Part shown: piece after piece, positions 24,837-33,043 of the stretch
Numbering within the stretch: the stretch's first letter is position 1
Layout of the letters: every line of letters begins with the position of its first letter
Origin: W-Chloroflexi-9 sp045863195
Lineage (GTDB): Bacteria; Chloroflexota; Dehalococcoidia; UBA2979
Length of the DNA stretch: 64,000 bases
Reading direction: 5' to 3'
Assembly (NCBI GenBank): GCA_045863195.1
Contig: BTUI01000009.1
Location: 1 to 64,000, forward strand
Program-made: the position numbers and the translations under genes
Notes under the pieces: model-generated
What the model was told of the DNA's origin: nothing
The model's database searches: none
The model's input: only the letters and a program-made list of their open reading frames with translations

Positions 24837-25865
24837 ATGACACGAGTGGCGATCCTGGGCACCGGCCTCATCGGTTCCTCCATCGGTCTGCGCCTGCGGG
24901 AGCGGCTGCCGGACGTGGAGGTGGTGGGCTACGACCGCGCCGCGGACATCGCGAGCGCGGCGGTGCGTCGTGGCGCGATCCAGCGCCAGCACCACACCCC
25001 CGCGGAGACCGTGGCCGGGGCGGACGTGGTGATCCTCTCCGCGCCGGTCCTCTCGATCCGCGCGCTTATGCAGGAGATCGCGGACGCGGTTGGCCCGGAG
25101 GCCGTGATCACGGATGTCGGTTCCACGAAGCGCGCCGTGATGGAGTGGGCCGCCGAGATCTTCCCCGGCCACCCGGGCTTCGTCGGCGGCCACCCCATGG
25201 CCGGGAAGACCGAGACCGGGCCGAAGGCCGCCGACCCCGCGCTGTTCGAGGGCGCCCGCTGGATCGTCGTGCCGCCGCCCACCGCCTCCGAGCATGCCGT
25301 GGCGACCGTCACGAACCTCGTGGATGCCGCCGGGGCGCAGCTGATGTTCATGGACGCGGACGAGCATGACGCCTACGCCGCGGCCGTCTCGCACATGCCG
25401 CTGATGGCGGCGATCGCGCTCTTCTCGCTGGAGCGCGCCTCCGAGGCGTGGCCGGAGTTGTCGCTGATGGCGGCGGGCGGGTTCCGCGACATGACGCGCC
25501 TGTCGGGGACCAACCCGGCGATGGCGTTCGACATCGCGGCGACTAACCGCCAGCACATCGTCCACTGGCTGGACCGGTACGTGGGTGCCCTGCAGGAACT
25601 GCGCCGGCGCGTCGCGGACGAGGCGGCGGAGGAGGACCTCTACCGGCTGATCGCGGCGACCGAGTGGGAGTACACCGGGTTCCGCGCCGGCAACGTGGGC
25701 CGCGTGGAGAAGGGCGGCGACGCGATGTCCTCGGTGGACGGCGTCGGCTTCGGCGACTTCCTCGCCGGGTCGTGGGTCACCGACAAGTTGGAGTCGCTCA
25801 CGCGCGAGGCGGAGGGGCGGATCGCCCAGCGGGACGCGATGGATCGGGCGCGCCGAAACGCCTGA
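24837..25865 (+). CDS. tyrA: Prephenate dehydrogenase
   Basis: A 342-residue NAD(P)-dependent enzyme of tyrosine synthesis, converting prephenate to 4-hydroxyphenylpyruvate. It has a Rossmann dinucleotide motif GTGLIGSS (8-15), the family signature FVGGHPMAGKTETG (about 118-131) and the dimer-helix block GGFRDMTRLSGTNPAMAFDI. The ATG has GGAGGGG upstream and a TACGAT -10 element at 24801-24806. The C-terminal 50 residues beyond the catalytic part are of unclear role and show no clear ACT domain. It is not in the trp/aro cluster. Confidence 0.93.
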   Translation: MTRVAILGTGLIGSSIGLRLRERLPDVEVVGYDRAADIASAAVRRGAIQRQHHTPAETVAGADVVILSAPVLSIRALMQEIADAVGPEAVITDVGSTKRAVMEWAAEIFPGHPGFVGGHPMAGKTETGPKAADPALFEGARWIVVPPPTASEHAVATVTNLVDAAGAQLMFMDADEHDAYAAAVSHMPLMAAIALFSLERASEAWPELSLMAAGGFRDMTRLSGTNPAMAFDIAATNRQHIVHWLDRYVGALQELRRRVADEAAEEDLYRLIAATEWEYTGFRAGNVGRVEKGGDAMSSVDGVGFGDFLAGSWVTDKLESLTREAEGRIAQRDAMDRARRNA

Positions 25866-25958
25866 CGCCGGGCGGACGCCCGCGCGGGTGTCGTATCCTC
25901 CGGGAGCACTCCGTCGCCGGGTTTCCGGTGCCGGCCATCACGGAAGGAGGCGGCAGCC

Positions 25959-26228
25959 ATGGCAGCCGACCTGATCCACGTGGGGTTCGATAACTACCTG
26001 ACGCTCGACCGGGTGCTGGCGGTGGCCTCTCCCGCTTCCGCGCCGATCAAGCGCATGATCCAGCGCGCGAAGGAATCACACCGCGCGATCGACCTGACGA
26101 GCGGTCGCCGCACGAAGGCGGTGATCGTGATGAACGAGGACTGGGTGACGCTCATCGCCATCACGCCGGAGACGTTCGCGGGCCGCGTGGCCTCGCTGCG
26201 CGCGGAGCGCGCGGGGGCGGCGTCCTAA
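25959..26228 (+). CDS. RemA-like / DUF370 family protein
   Basis: An 89-residue homologue of Bacillus RemA (YlzA), a DNA-binding regulator of matrix genes. Conserved blocks are IHVGFDNYLTLDRVLAVASPASAPIKRMIQ and IDLTSGRRTKAVIVMNEDWVTL. AAGGAGG lies 9 bases before the ATG. It directly precedes gmk, the usual arrangement in Bacillota and Chloroflexota. Confidence 0.92.
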   Translation: MAADLIHVGFDNYLTLDRVLAVASPASAPIKRMIQRAKESHRAIDLTSGRRTKAVIVMNEDWVTLIAITPETFAGRVASLRAERAGAAS

Positions 26229-26230
26229 CC

Positions 26231-26854
26231 TTGCCGGACGCCGCGCCACCTCGCCCGGCCGTCGCCGCCCCGCTCGTCGTGGTGCTCACTGGGCCGTCTG
26301 GCGTCGGCAAGGACGCCGTGGTGAACCGTGCGCGCGACCTGGGCGTGCCGCTGGAGCGGCCCGCGACCATGACGACACGCGCCCCACGTCCCGGCGAGAT
26401 CGAGGGCGTTCACCACCTCTTCGTCACCCGAGAGGGGTTCCTCCACAATGTCGCCACCGGCGAGTTGCTGGAGCACGCGGAGGTGTACGGGAACCTGTAC
26501 GGCGTCCCGCGCACCTCGGTCCGGGCGGCGCTGGCGACCGGGAACCACGTGGTGATCCGCGTGGATGTGCAGGGGGCGGAGTCGCTGCACGAGTTGCTGC
26601 CGGACGCGCTCTTCGTCTCCCTCGAGCCCTCCAGCCTGGATGCCTTGCGCCTCCACCTGGAGGAGCGTGGGACCGAGTCCGCCTCCGAGGTGGAGCGCCG
26701 CCTGGCGATCGCCGCCGCCGAGATCGAGCGCGCCCGCACCTTCTGCCGCCCCCTCGTGAACGTGGAGGGCGACCTGGACGCCACGGTCGCCGCGCTCGTC
26801 GCGATGCTGGAGGCCGAGCAGGCACGTCCCGACCGGACGCCCCTCACCGTTTGA
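26231..26854 (+). CDS. gmk: Guanylate kinase
   Basis: A 207-residue enzyme phosphorylating GMP to GDP. It has the P-loop GPSGVGKD (21-28), the GMP-binding block TMTTRAPRPGEIEGVHHLFV and VRIDVQG-type strand VVIRVDVQGAESL. TTG 26231, two bases after the remA-like stop, is the probable start. The lid and C-terminal helix are normal. It lies in an operon with the RemA-like gene. Confidence 0.92.
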   Translation: MPDAAPPRPAVAAPLVVVLTGPSGVGKDAVVNRARDLGVPLERPATMTTRAPRPGEIEGVHHLFVTREGFLHNVATGELLEHAEVYGNLYGVPRTSVRAALATGNHVVIRVDVQGAESLHELLPDALFVSLEPSSLDALRLHLEERGTESASEVERRLAIAAAEIERARTFCRPLVNVEGDLDATVAALVAMLEAEQARPDRTPLTV

Positions 26855-26863
26855 CCGCGCTCG

Positions 26864-26893
26864 TTGACAGCGCGATCCGGGGAGACGTAACGT
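26864..26893 (+). promoter_or_regulatory. Promoter of the trp operon
   Basis: TTGACA (26864-26869), an 18-base spacer and TAACGT (26888-26893) form a good housekeeping promoter. Transcription would start near 26900, just before the T-box. Confidence 0.75.
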
Positions 26894-27224
26894 GAGCGTC
26901 TGACCAATCGCGTACAGAGTGACGTCGATCGGGAGTAGTACGCCGCCAGCGGGACTCAGAGAGCCGGGGCCAGGTGAGAGCCCGGTGTCCGCAGCAGCGG
27001 CCGAATGGACCCGGGAGTCCCGGCCCCATGCCCTCGCCTCGGCGGGGGAGGTAGGCGCCGGCGGTGTGGGCGCCGTTATCCATGCCCAGGCGATCGCCCC
27101 TGCCCTCGGGACGTCCGAGGGTGGCCGGGGCCGTCGCTGGCTGAGCCTCCGCCCGCGGGTGGAGGAATGGTGGGTGGCACCGCGAGGACCATCGCCCCAC
27201 TTGATACGGGGTGGTGGTTTTTTT
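26894..27224 (+). ncRNA. T-box riboswitch, tryptophan specifier
   Basis: The canonical T-box sequence AATGGTGGGTGGCACCGCG lies at 27166-27184, and CCGTTATC (27073-27080) matches the conserved linker element. Stem I has the AG-bulge/apical loop features (ACTCAGAGAGCC, CCAGGTGAGAGC). The specifier region GAATGGACC gives codon UGG (27006-27008), Trp. The T-box UGGC would pair with the 3' GCCA of tRNA-Trp, whose discriminator base is G. A terminator with seven U follows. Uncharged tRNA-Trp would stabilise the antiterminator and switch on the operon. Confidence 0.93.
27188..27224 (+). terminator. T-box-controlled attenuator of the trp operon
   Basis: ACCATCGCCCC (27188-27198) pairs with GGGGTGGTGGT (27208-27218) through 11 pairs, two of them G-U, and is followed by TTTTTTT. 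Confidence 0.9.
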
Positions 27225-27260
27225 GTGGGCTGACGCAGGATGCTGACGAGGGAGCGAAGG

Positions 27261-27368
27261 ATGAACATGCACCGCGGTCCGGGCGCGCTGGCGCACCTCG
27301 GACGGTGGTCATGGTGGTGGCGCAACGACGCCGACCGCCCTGCCTCTCGCACGCTTCCCGGAGCCTGA
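27261..27368 (+). CDS. trpL: Trp-rich leader peptide (TrpL-like)
   Basis: A 35-residue reading frame starting at ATG 27261 behind GAGGGAGCGAAGG. It contains the run RWSWWWR, Trp at 16, 18, 19 and 20, which is extreme for a short peptide. The TGA stop (27366-27368) is one base before the trpE start codon, and the trpE ribosome site GGAG (27360-27363) lies within its last codons. This layout suggests that ribosome progress through the Trp codons controls trpE translation or a nearby RNA structure. It lies after the T-box terminator, so it would be a second tryptophan sensor on the same transcript. Expression is not proven. Confidence 0.75.
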   Translation: MNMHRGPGALAHLGRWSWWWRNDADRPASRTLPGA

Positions 27369-27369
27369 C

Positions 27370-28836
27370 ATGACCTACACCCCGTCCCTCTCCGATGTCC
27401 GCCGCATGGCCGGACGCGGCAACATCGTCCCCATCTACCGCGAGGTGCGTGCCGACCTCGAGACGCCCGTCTCCGCCTACCTGAAGGTGGCGCGCGGCCC
27501 CTACTCGTTCCTCCTCGAGTCCGTCGAGGGCGGCGAGCGCCAGGGGCGGTACTCCTTCATCGGCACCGAGCCGTACCGGGTGCACCAGACCAAGCACGCG
27601 GACGGCGACCCGCTGGACGTGGTGCAGGAGGAACTGGCGCGCTTCCACTCCGTGCAGGTGCCGGGTCTGCCGCGCTTCCACGGCGGCGCCGTCGGCTACC
27701 TCGGCTACGAGGTGGTGACGCACTTCGAGCCGCGCGTGCCGGTGACCGGGCGCGACGTGCTGGGCGTGCCGGAGTCGTGGCTGATGTTCACGGACACGCT
27801 GCTCGTGTTCGACCACCTGAAGCACAGCATCAAGGCCGTCGCCCACGTCCGCCTCGATGGCGACATCGACGCCTCCTACCGGGCTGCCGAGCGCAAGATC
27901 GACGACCTCGTCGAGCGGCTCTCGGCACCCCTCGGCGCGCTGCCGTACGTCCCGTTCTCCGGCGTGCGCGGCGACGAGGTGAAATCGAACTGGGAGCACC
28001 AGGACTTCCTGGACGCGGTGAAGCGCGCCAAGGAGTACATCACCGCGGGCGACATCATCCAGGTGGTGCTGTCGCAGCGGCTGTCGCGCCGCACCGGCGC
28101 GCACCCGTTCGAGGTGTACCGCAGCCTGCGCGCGATCAACCCCTCGCCCTACCTGTTCTTCCTGCGCTTCCAGGACACCTACCTCGTCGGCTCCTCGCCT
28201 GAACTCCTCGTGAACATCGAGGAGGGCACCGTGGAGGTGCACCCGATCGCCGGCACGCGCCGCCGCGGCGAGACGCCGCTGGACGACGAGCGGCTGGCCG
28301 AGGAACTGCGGCACGACCCGAAGGAGATCGCGGAACACGTGATGCTCCTTGACCTCGGCCGGAACGACGTTGGCCGGGTGTCGGAGCCGGGCAGCGTCTC
28401 GGTGAACCAGAAACTGGACCTGGAGTTCTACTCCCACGTCATGCACCTGGTCAGCCACGTCACCGGCCGCCTCCGGAAGGACATGAGTGCGTACGACGCG
28501 CTCCGCGCCGCCTACCCGGCGGGCACCGTCTCGGGGGCCCCGAAGATCCGCGCGATGGAGATCATCTCCGAACTGGAGTCTGACCAGCGCGGTCCCTACT
28601 CGGGCGGGGTGGGGTTCTTTGACCTGTCCGGGAACATCGAGACCTGCATCACGATCCGCACGCTGGTCATGAAGGACGGCATGGCCCACGTCCAGGCTGG
28701 CGCCGGCATCGTGTACGACTCCGACCCGCAGAAGGAGTACGAGGAGTGCTGGCAGAAGGCCCGGGCCCTGCTCGCCGCCCTCGACGACGCCGAGCGTGGC
28801 GAGGGCGGCGCGCCCGCCGGAAGCCTGGGGTACTAG
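27370..28836 (+). CDS. trpE: Anthranilate synthase component I
   Basis: A 488-residue chorismate-binding enzyme that makes anthranilate from chorismate with ammonia delivered by TrpG. The N-terminal regulatory region has LLESVEGGERQGRYSFIG, the Trp-feedback site type sequence. The catalytic C-terminal domain shows PSPYLFFLRF, IAGTRRRGETPLDDERLAEELRHDPKEIAEH and GTVSGAPKIRAMEII. It is the first enzyme gene of the operon, controlled by the upstream T-box and probably the leader peptide. Confidence 0.97.
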   Translation: MTYTPSLSDVRRMAGRGNIVPIYREVRADLETPVSAYLKVARGPYSFLLESVEGGERQGRYSFIGTEPYRVHQTKHADGDPLDVVQEELARFHSVQVPGLPRFHGGAVGYLGYEVVTHFEPRVPVTGRDVLGVPESWLMFTDTLLVFDHLKHSIKAVAHVRLDGDIDASYRAAERKIDDLVERLSAPLGALPYVPFSGVRGDEVKSNWEHQDFLDAVKRAKEYITAGDIIQVVLSQRLSRRTGAHPFEVYRSLRAINPSPYLFFLRFQDTYLVGSSPELLVNIEEGTVEVHPIAGTRRRGETPLDDERLAEELRHDPKEIAEHVMLLDLGRNDVGRVSEPGSVSVNQKLDLEFYSHVMHLVSHVTGRLRKDMSAYDALRAAYPAGTVSGAPKIRAMEIISELESDQRGPYSGGVGFFDLSGNIETCITIRTLVMKDGMAHVQAGAGIVYDSDPQKEYEECWQKARALLAALDDAERGEGGAPAGSLGY

Positions 28837-28838
28837 CG

Positions 28839-29753
28839 ATGCGCGGCGCTCAACTCGCCTCGATCGCCGTCCTCGTGCGCGACGACGGCAAACTGCTGAT
28901 GGTGCGGCACCCTTCCGGCCCGTTCGCGGGGCGATGGTCGATGCCGCTCATTGGCGTGGCGGACGCGGAGACGGCGGAGGACGCGCTGGAGCGGCTGCTC
29001 CGCGAGATGCTCAACGTGCAGCCTGGGCCGTACCAGTTCCTCGACACCATGTACCTCGGAGGCGCCGGGGGCGAACGCTTCATCGGCAACGTCTTCACCT
29101 GTGTCGACTGGCAGGGGGAGCCGCGCTTCTCCCGCCAGATATTCGACGACGCGGTCTGGCTCCTGCCCTCCGATCCCGGCGGCCTGGAGCTGCTACCCGA
29201 GGTCCGCGAGTTCCTGACGACCGCGTTCGACGACGACAGCGAGATGCCGGCTGCGGTGACCTACGACGCCGTCTCGCTGACCCCGGAACTCGCGTCGGCG
29301 CGTGAGGCGCTGCTCGCGGCGTACGAGGCGGTGCCGCGCGAGCAGCGTGGCGAGGTGATGGAGGAGGGCGGCTGGTCGCCGCTGGACGTCATCGCGCATG
29401 CCGCGGACGTGGAGGCGTATTACCTCGCGGAGACGCGCCGCTGCCTGGATGAGGCGGGGCGCGTCTGGACGCCGTTCAACGAGGCGCAGTGGAGCGACCT
29501 GCACCGGATCTACCCGGCGCAGACGGAGGACGCGCACCTCGCGCGGCTCGCCTCGGTGCGCCAGGCGACGGAGGGGTGGCTGCGCTGGATGGACGGCGAC
29601 AGCCTGAGCGCGTGGATCAACCACCCGGAACGCGGGGTGGCCCAGGTGGGCAGCCGCGTGGCGAAGGTGGCGTCACACGACCGCGAGCACACCGAGCAAC
29701 TGCGCCGGATGTGGCAGACGGCCACGATCCGCGCCGCGCTCGACGACCAGTAA
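28839..29753 (+). CDS. Nudix-DinB fusion protein with degenerate Nudix box
   Basis: A 304-residue two-domain protein between trpE and trpG. Residues 1-125 look like a Nudix fold (IAVLVRDDGKLLMVRHPSGPFAGRWSMPL), but the Nudix box is broken: after REM the metal-binding Glu pair is replaced (REMLNVQPG). Residues 145-300 form a DinB/YfiT-like four-helix bundle with candidate metal ligands in LDVIAHAADVEAYYLAE and ASHDREHTEQL. A hydrolase role for the Nudix part is doubtful. ATG 28839 is two bases after the trpE stop, so it belongs to the trp operon. Its link to tryptophan synthesis is unknown. Confidence 0.8.
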   Translation: MRGAQLASIAVLVRDDGKLLMVRHPSGPFAGRWSMPLIGVADAETAEDALERLLREMLNVQPGPYQFLDTMYLGGAGGERFIGNVFTCVDWQGEPRFSRQIFDDAVWLLPSDPGGLELLPEVREFLTTAFDDDSEMPAAVTYDAVSLTPELASAREALLAAYEAVPREQRGEVMEEGGWSPLDVIAHAADVEAYYLAETRRCLDEAGRVWTPFNEAQWSDLHRIYPAQTEDAHLARLASVRQATEGWLRWMDGDSLSAWINHPERGVAQVGSRVAKVASHDREHTEQLRRMWQTATIRAALDDQ

Positions 29754-29768
29754 CGCAGGAGACGCACG

Positions 29769-30371
29769 ATGCTGCTGCTCATCGATAACTACGACTCGTT
29801 CACCTACAACCTCTACCAGTACCTGATGGAACTGGGCGCGGGGGTGGAGGTGTTCCGCAACGACCAGATCTCCGTCGAGGACTGCCTGGCGATGAACCCG
29901 GACCACGTGGTCATCTCCCCGGGCCCCTGCTCGCCGAAGGAGGCGGGCATCTCGGTCGACCTCATCAAGGCGTTCGAGGGGAAGAAGCCGCTGCTGGGCG
30001 TCTGCCTGGGCCACCAGTGCATCGGCGAGGCGTACGGCGGTGTGGTGGAGTACGCCGGCGAGATCATGCACGGCAAGACCAGCCAGATCACCCACGACGG
30101 CCGCGGCGTCTTCGCCGGCGTCCCCAGCCCCTTCGAGGCGATCCGGTACCATTCGCTCGCGATCCGCCCGGACACGATGCCCGCGGTGCTGGAGGTCAGC
30201 GCCCGTTCCGAGAGCGGCGTGATCATGGGCGTCCGCCACCGCGAGTTCGCGATCGAGGGCGTGCAGTTCCACCCGGAGTCGATCATGACCGAGCACGGCC
30301 ACGCCATGCTCCGCAACTTCCTCCAGATGCGTGAGACGCACGCGGGCCAGCCCGTGGGAGCCGCCTCGTGA
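29769..30371 (+). CDS. trpG: Anthranilate synthase glutamine amidotransferase component
   Basis: A 200-residue class I glutamine amidotransferase supplying ammonia to TrpE. The triad is visible: C79 in GVCLGHQCIGEA, H168 and E170 in VQFHPESIMTEHG. DNYDSFTYNL at the N-terminus is typical. The stop overlaps trpD as GTGA. The same protein may also serve aminodeoxychorismate synthase, as no pabA is seen here. Confidence 0.96.
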   Translation: MLLLIDNYDSFTYNLYQYLMELGAGVEVFRNDQISVEDCLAMNPDHVVISPGPCSPKEAGISVDLIKAFEGKKPLLGVCLGHQCIGEAYGGVVEYAGEIMHGKTSQITHDGRGVFAGVPSPFEAIRYHSLAIRPDTMPAVLEVSARSESGVIMGVRHREFAIEGVQFHPESIMTEHGHAMLRNFLQMRETHAGQPVGAAS

Positions 30372-31420
30372 TCCGCGAAGCGATCGCCGCGCTCGTCGAC
30401 GAGGGGCGCGACCTCACCGAGCAGGAAGCGCGCGACGCGATGCGCGAAATCATGCGTGCCGGCCTCGACGCCGCCGAGGGCGAGCGCGCGACGGCGGCCC
30501 AGTTCGGCGCGTTCGTGACGGCGCTGCGCCTGAAGGGCGAGACGGTCGACGAACTGACCGGCATGGCGCTGGCGATGCGGGAGGCGTCGCTGAAGGTGGA
30601 GGTGGCGGCGAAACCGCTGCTCGACACCTGCGGCACCGGCGGCTCCAGCAAGAAGGTGTTCAACGCCTCCACGGCGGCCGCGTTCGTGGCGGCGGGCGCT
30701 GGCGCGAAGGTCGCGAAGCACGGCAACCGCGCGATGACCTCGCAGTCCGGCTCCGCCGACCTGCTGGAGGCGCTCGGCGCGGTGGTCACGCTCGGCCCCA
30801 CACAGGTCGCCGAGGTGATCAACAAGACCGGGATCGGCTTCATGTTCGCGCAGACGTTCCACCCGGCGATGAAGTTCGCCGGGCCGCTGCGCCGCGAGAT
30901 CGGCATCCGCACCGTCTTCAACATCCTCGGGCCGCTCACCAACCCGGCCGGCGCCTCCTGCCACGTCATGGGCGCGCCGAACGCCGCGCTCGCCGGCACG
31001 CTGTCGCAGGTGCTCGCGCGCCTCGGCATGCGCCACGCGCTGGTCGTGAGCGGCGAGGACGGGCTGGACGACATCACCGTCACTGGCCCGACCACGGTGT
31101 TCGAGGTGCGCGGCAGCACCGTCACCGAGCGGACGATCACCCCGTTCGACCTCGGCGTCAGCGTGCACCCGGCGGAGGCGTTGACTGGCGGCGACCCGGG
31201 GCAGAACGCGGCGCTCACGCGCTCCGTCCTCACCGGCAACGGGCCGCTGCCGCTGAGAGACCTGGTCGTCGCGCAGGCGGGCGCGGGGCTGTACGTCACC
31301 GGTCTCGCCGCCTCGCTGCGGCAGGGCGTGGAGATGGCGGTCCGCGCGATCGACGAGGGCGATGCCGCCGCGAAACTCGCCGCGTTCGTCGAGGCCACTC
31401 GACGCGCGGCGGGGAAGTAG
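30368..31420 (+). CDS. trpD: Anthranilate phosphoribosyltransferase
   Basis: A 350-residue enzyme transferring ribose-5-phosphate from PRPP to anthranilate. It has the glycine-rich DTCGTGGSSKKVFNAST motif and KHGNRAMTSQSGSADLLEALG, both family signatures, and GPLTNPA. GTG 30368 overlaps the trpG stop. Length is normal. Confidence 0.97.
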   Translation: MIREAIAALVDEGRDLTEQEARDAMREIMRAGLDAAEGERATAAQFGAFVTALRLKGETVDELTGMALAMREASLKVEVAAKPLLDTCGTGGSSKKVFNASTAAAFVAAGAGAKVAKHGNRAMTSQSGSADLLEALGAVVTLGPTQVAEVINKTGIGFMFAQTFHPAMKFAGPLRREIGIRTVFNILGPLTNPAGASCHVMGAPNAALAGTLSQVLARLGMRHALVVSGEDGLDDITVTGPTTVFEVRGSTVTERTITPFDLGVSVHPAEALTGGDPGQNAALTRSVLTGNGPLPLRDLVVAQAGAGLYVTGLAASLRQGVEMAVRAIDEGDAAAKLAAFVEATRRAAGK

Positions 31421-31427
31421 CGACGCG

Positions 31428-32285
31428 ATGGCATTCTCAGCACGTCGCACCGGCACCATCCTGGACCGCATCGTCGCCGACCGGCGCGTGCGGCTGGAGG
31501 AGGACCGCGCCGCCCGCGACGAGGCGGCGCTGCGCGCGCTGATCGCCGCCCGTCCCGCGCCGCTGGACTTCGTTGCGCGGCTCCGCGAGGGGCGACGCGC
31601 CACGCCGGCCGGCGCGCGCCTGCGCCTGATCGCCGAGATCAAGCGCGCCTCCCCGAGCAAGGGGCTGTTCGACGCCGACCTCGATGCGGTCGCGCAGGCG
31701 CGTGCCTACGCGGAGGCGGGTGCGGCCGCGATCTCGATCCTGACCGAGCCCGACCACTTCCGCGGGAGCATCGACGACCTCGGCGCGGTGGCGGCGGCGT
31801 TCGCCGGGGATGCCGACCGGCCGGCGCTGCTCCGCAAGGAGTTCATCTTCGACCCGTACCAGGTGCTGGAGGCGCGCGCGTTCGGCGCGGACGCCCTCCT
31901 GCTCATCGTGATGATGCTGGAGCCGCACGCGCTCCGTGACCTCCTCGTGCAGACGCGCGACCTCGGCATGACCGCGCTGGTGGAGGTGCACGACGCCGAG
32001 GAGCTGGAGGCAGCGGTCGCTGCCGGAGCGACGGTGATCGGCGTGAACAACCGCGACCTCCGCACCTTCGAGGAGGACCTCGGCACGTTCGAGCGCCTCG
32101 CGGCGCTCGCTCCGGCCGGCGTGACGCTCGTCGCGGAGTCCGCGATCCGCTCGCCGGAGGATGCGCGACGCATGGCGGACGCCGGCGCGCACGCGCTGCT
32201 GGTCGGCGAAGCGCTCGTGCGCAGCGGCACCGTGGTGGAGACCGCGCGCTCGTTCATGCTCAGCGGCGAGGTGGCCGCCTCGTGA
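31428..32285 (+). CDS. trpC: Indole-3-glycerol-phosphate synthase
   Basis: A 285-residue TIM-barrel enzyme closing the indole ring. It shows LIAEIKRASPSKGLF, SILTEPDHFRGSIDDL, LLRKEFIFDPYQVLEARAFGADALLLIV, VEVHDAEELEAA, VIGVNNRDLRTF and LVAESAI, all the catalytic strand motifs. ATG 31428 is 7 bases after trpD. Slightly longer than usual at the N-terminus. Confidence 0.97.
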   Translation: MAFSARRTGTILDRIVADRRVRLEEDRAARDEAALRALIAARPAPLDFVARLREGRRATPAGARLRLIAEIKRASPSKGLFDADLDAVAQARAYAEAGAAAISILTEPDHFRGSIDDLGAVAAAFAGDADRPALLRKEFIFDPYQVLEARAFGADALLLIVMMLEPHALRDLLVQTRDLGMTALVEVHDAEELEAAVAAGATVIGVNNRDLRTFEEDLGTFERLAALAPAGVTLVAESAIRSPEDARRMADAGAHALLVGEALVRSGTVVETARSFMLSGEVAAS

Positions 32286-33043
32286 CGTACGTGAAGATCT
32301 GCGGCAACCGCACGCCCGAGGACGTGATCGCCGCGGCGGAGGCCGGCGCGGACTTCGTCGGGATCATCTTCGCGAACTCCAAGCGGCGCGTGGAGGTCGA
32401 AGAGGCGCAGGCGATGGTGCGCGCGCTCGGCGGGCCGCTCTCGGCGAACGAGATCGAGTTCCCGCCGCCCGCCCAGCCCCGCGCGCGCGAGGAGATCGGG
32501 CCGTGGTTCCAGCACGGCGCGCGCGTGCTGGACGCCTACCTTGCGGTGAAGCGCCCGCTCGTCGTCGGCGGCTTCGCCGACCAGCCGATCGAGGAGGTCA
32601 ACGCGATCGCCGAAGAGGTGGGCGTGGACCTCGTGCAGCTGTCCGGCGACGAGTCGTGGGAGGACTGCCTGCGGGTGAATCGGCAGGTGATCCAGGTGGT
32701 GCACGTCTCGCCCGTCGACTCGCCCTCCGACCCGATGCAGTTCGTCCAGCCCGGCTTCGCGATCGCGCTGATGCTCGATTCCGCGCATGGGCCGTACCGG
32801 GGCGGCACCGGTGTCACCTTCGACTGGGAGGTGGCGCGGGCGGTCGCCTCGCGCGTGCCGGTGATGCTCGCGGGTGGGCTGACGCCGGAGAACGTGGCCG
32901 AGGCGATCGCGACCGTGCGCCCGTGGGCCGTGGACGTGATCAGCGGCACGGAGACGGACGGCGTGAAGGACCACGCGAAAGTGCGCGCATTCATCCAGGC
33001 GGCCCGCGACGCGGACGCTCGCCTCAAAGGGGCTGCCCGATGA
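32282..33043 (+). CDS. trpF: Phosphoribosylanthranilate isomerase
   Basis: A 253-residue TIM barrel with the catalytic VKICGN motif at the N-terminus, DSAHGPYRGGTGVTFDW, VMLAGGLTPENVAEAI and a phosphate site at VDVISGTETDGVKDHAKV. It is about 45 residues longer than typical TrpF, mainly through an insertion after strand 2 (about 40-80, PPPAQPRAREEIGPW). GTG 32282 overlaps the trpC stop and its own end overlaps trpB as ATGA. Confidence 0.93.
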   Translation: MTYVKICGNRTPEDVIAAAEAGADFVGIIFANSKRRVEVEEAQAMVRALGGPLSANEIEFPPPAQPRAREEIGPWFQHGARVLDAYLAVKRPLVVGGFADQPIEEVNAIAEEVGVDLVQLSGDESWEDCLRVNRQVIQVVHVSPVDSPSDPMQFVQPGFAIALMLDSAHGPYRGGTGVTFDWEVARAVASRVPVMLAGGLTPENVAEAIATVRPWAVDVISGTETDGVKDHAKVRAFIQAARDADARLKGAAR

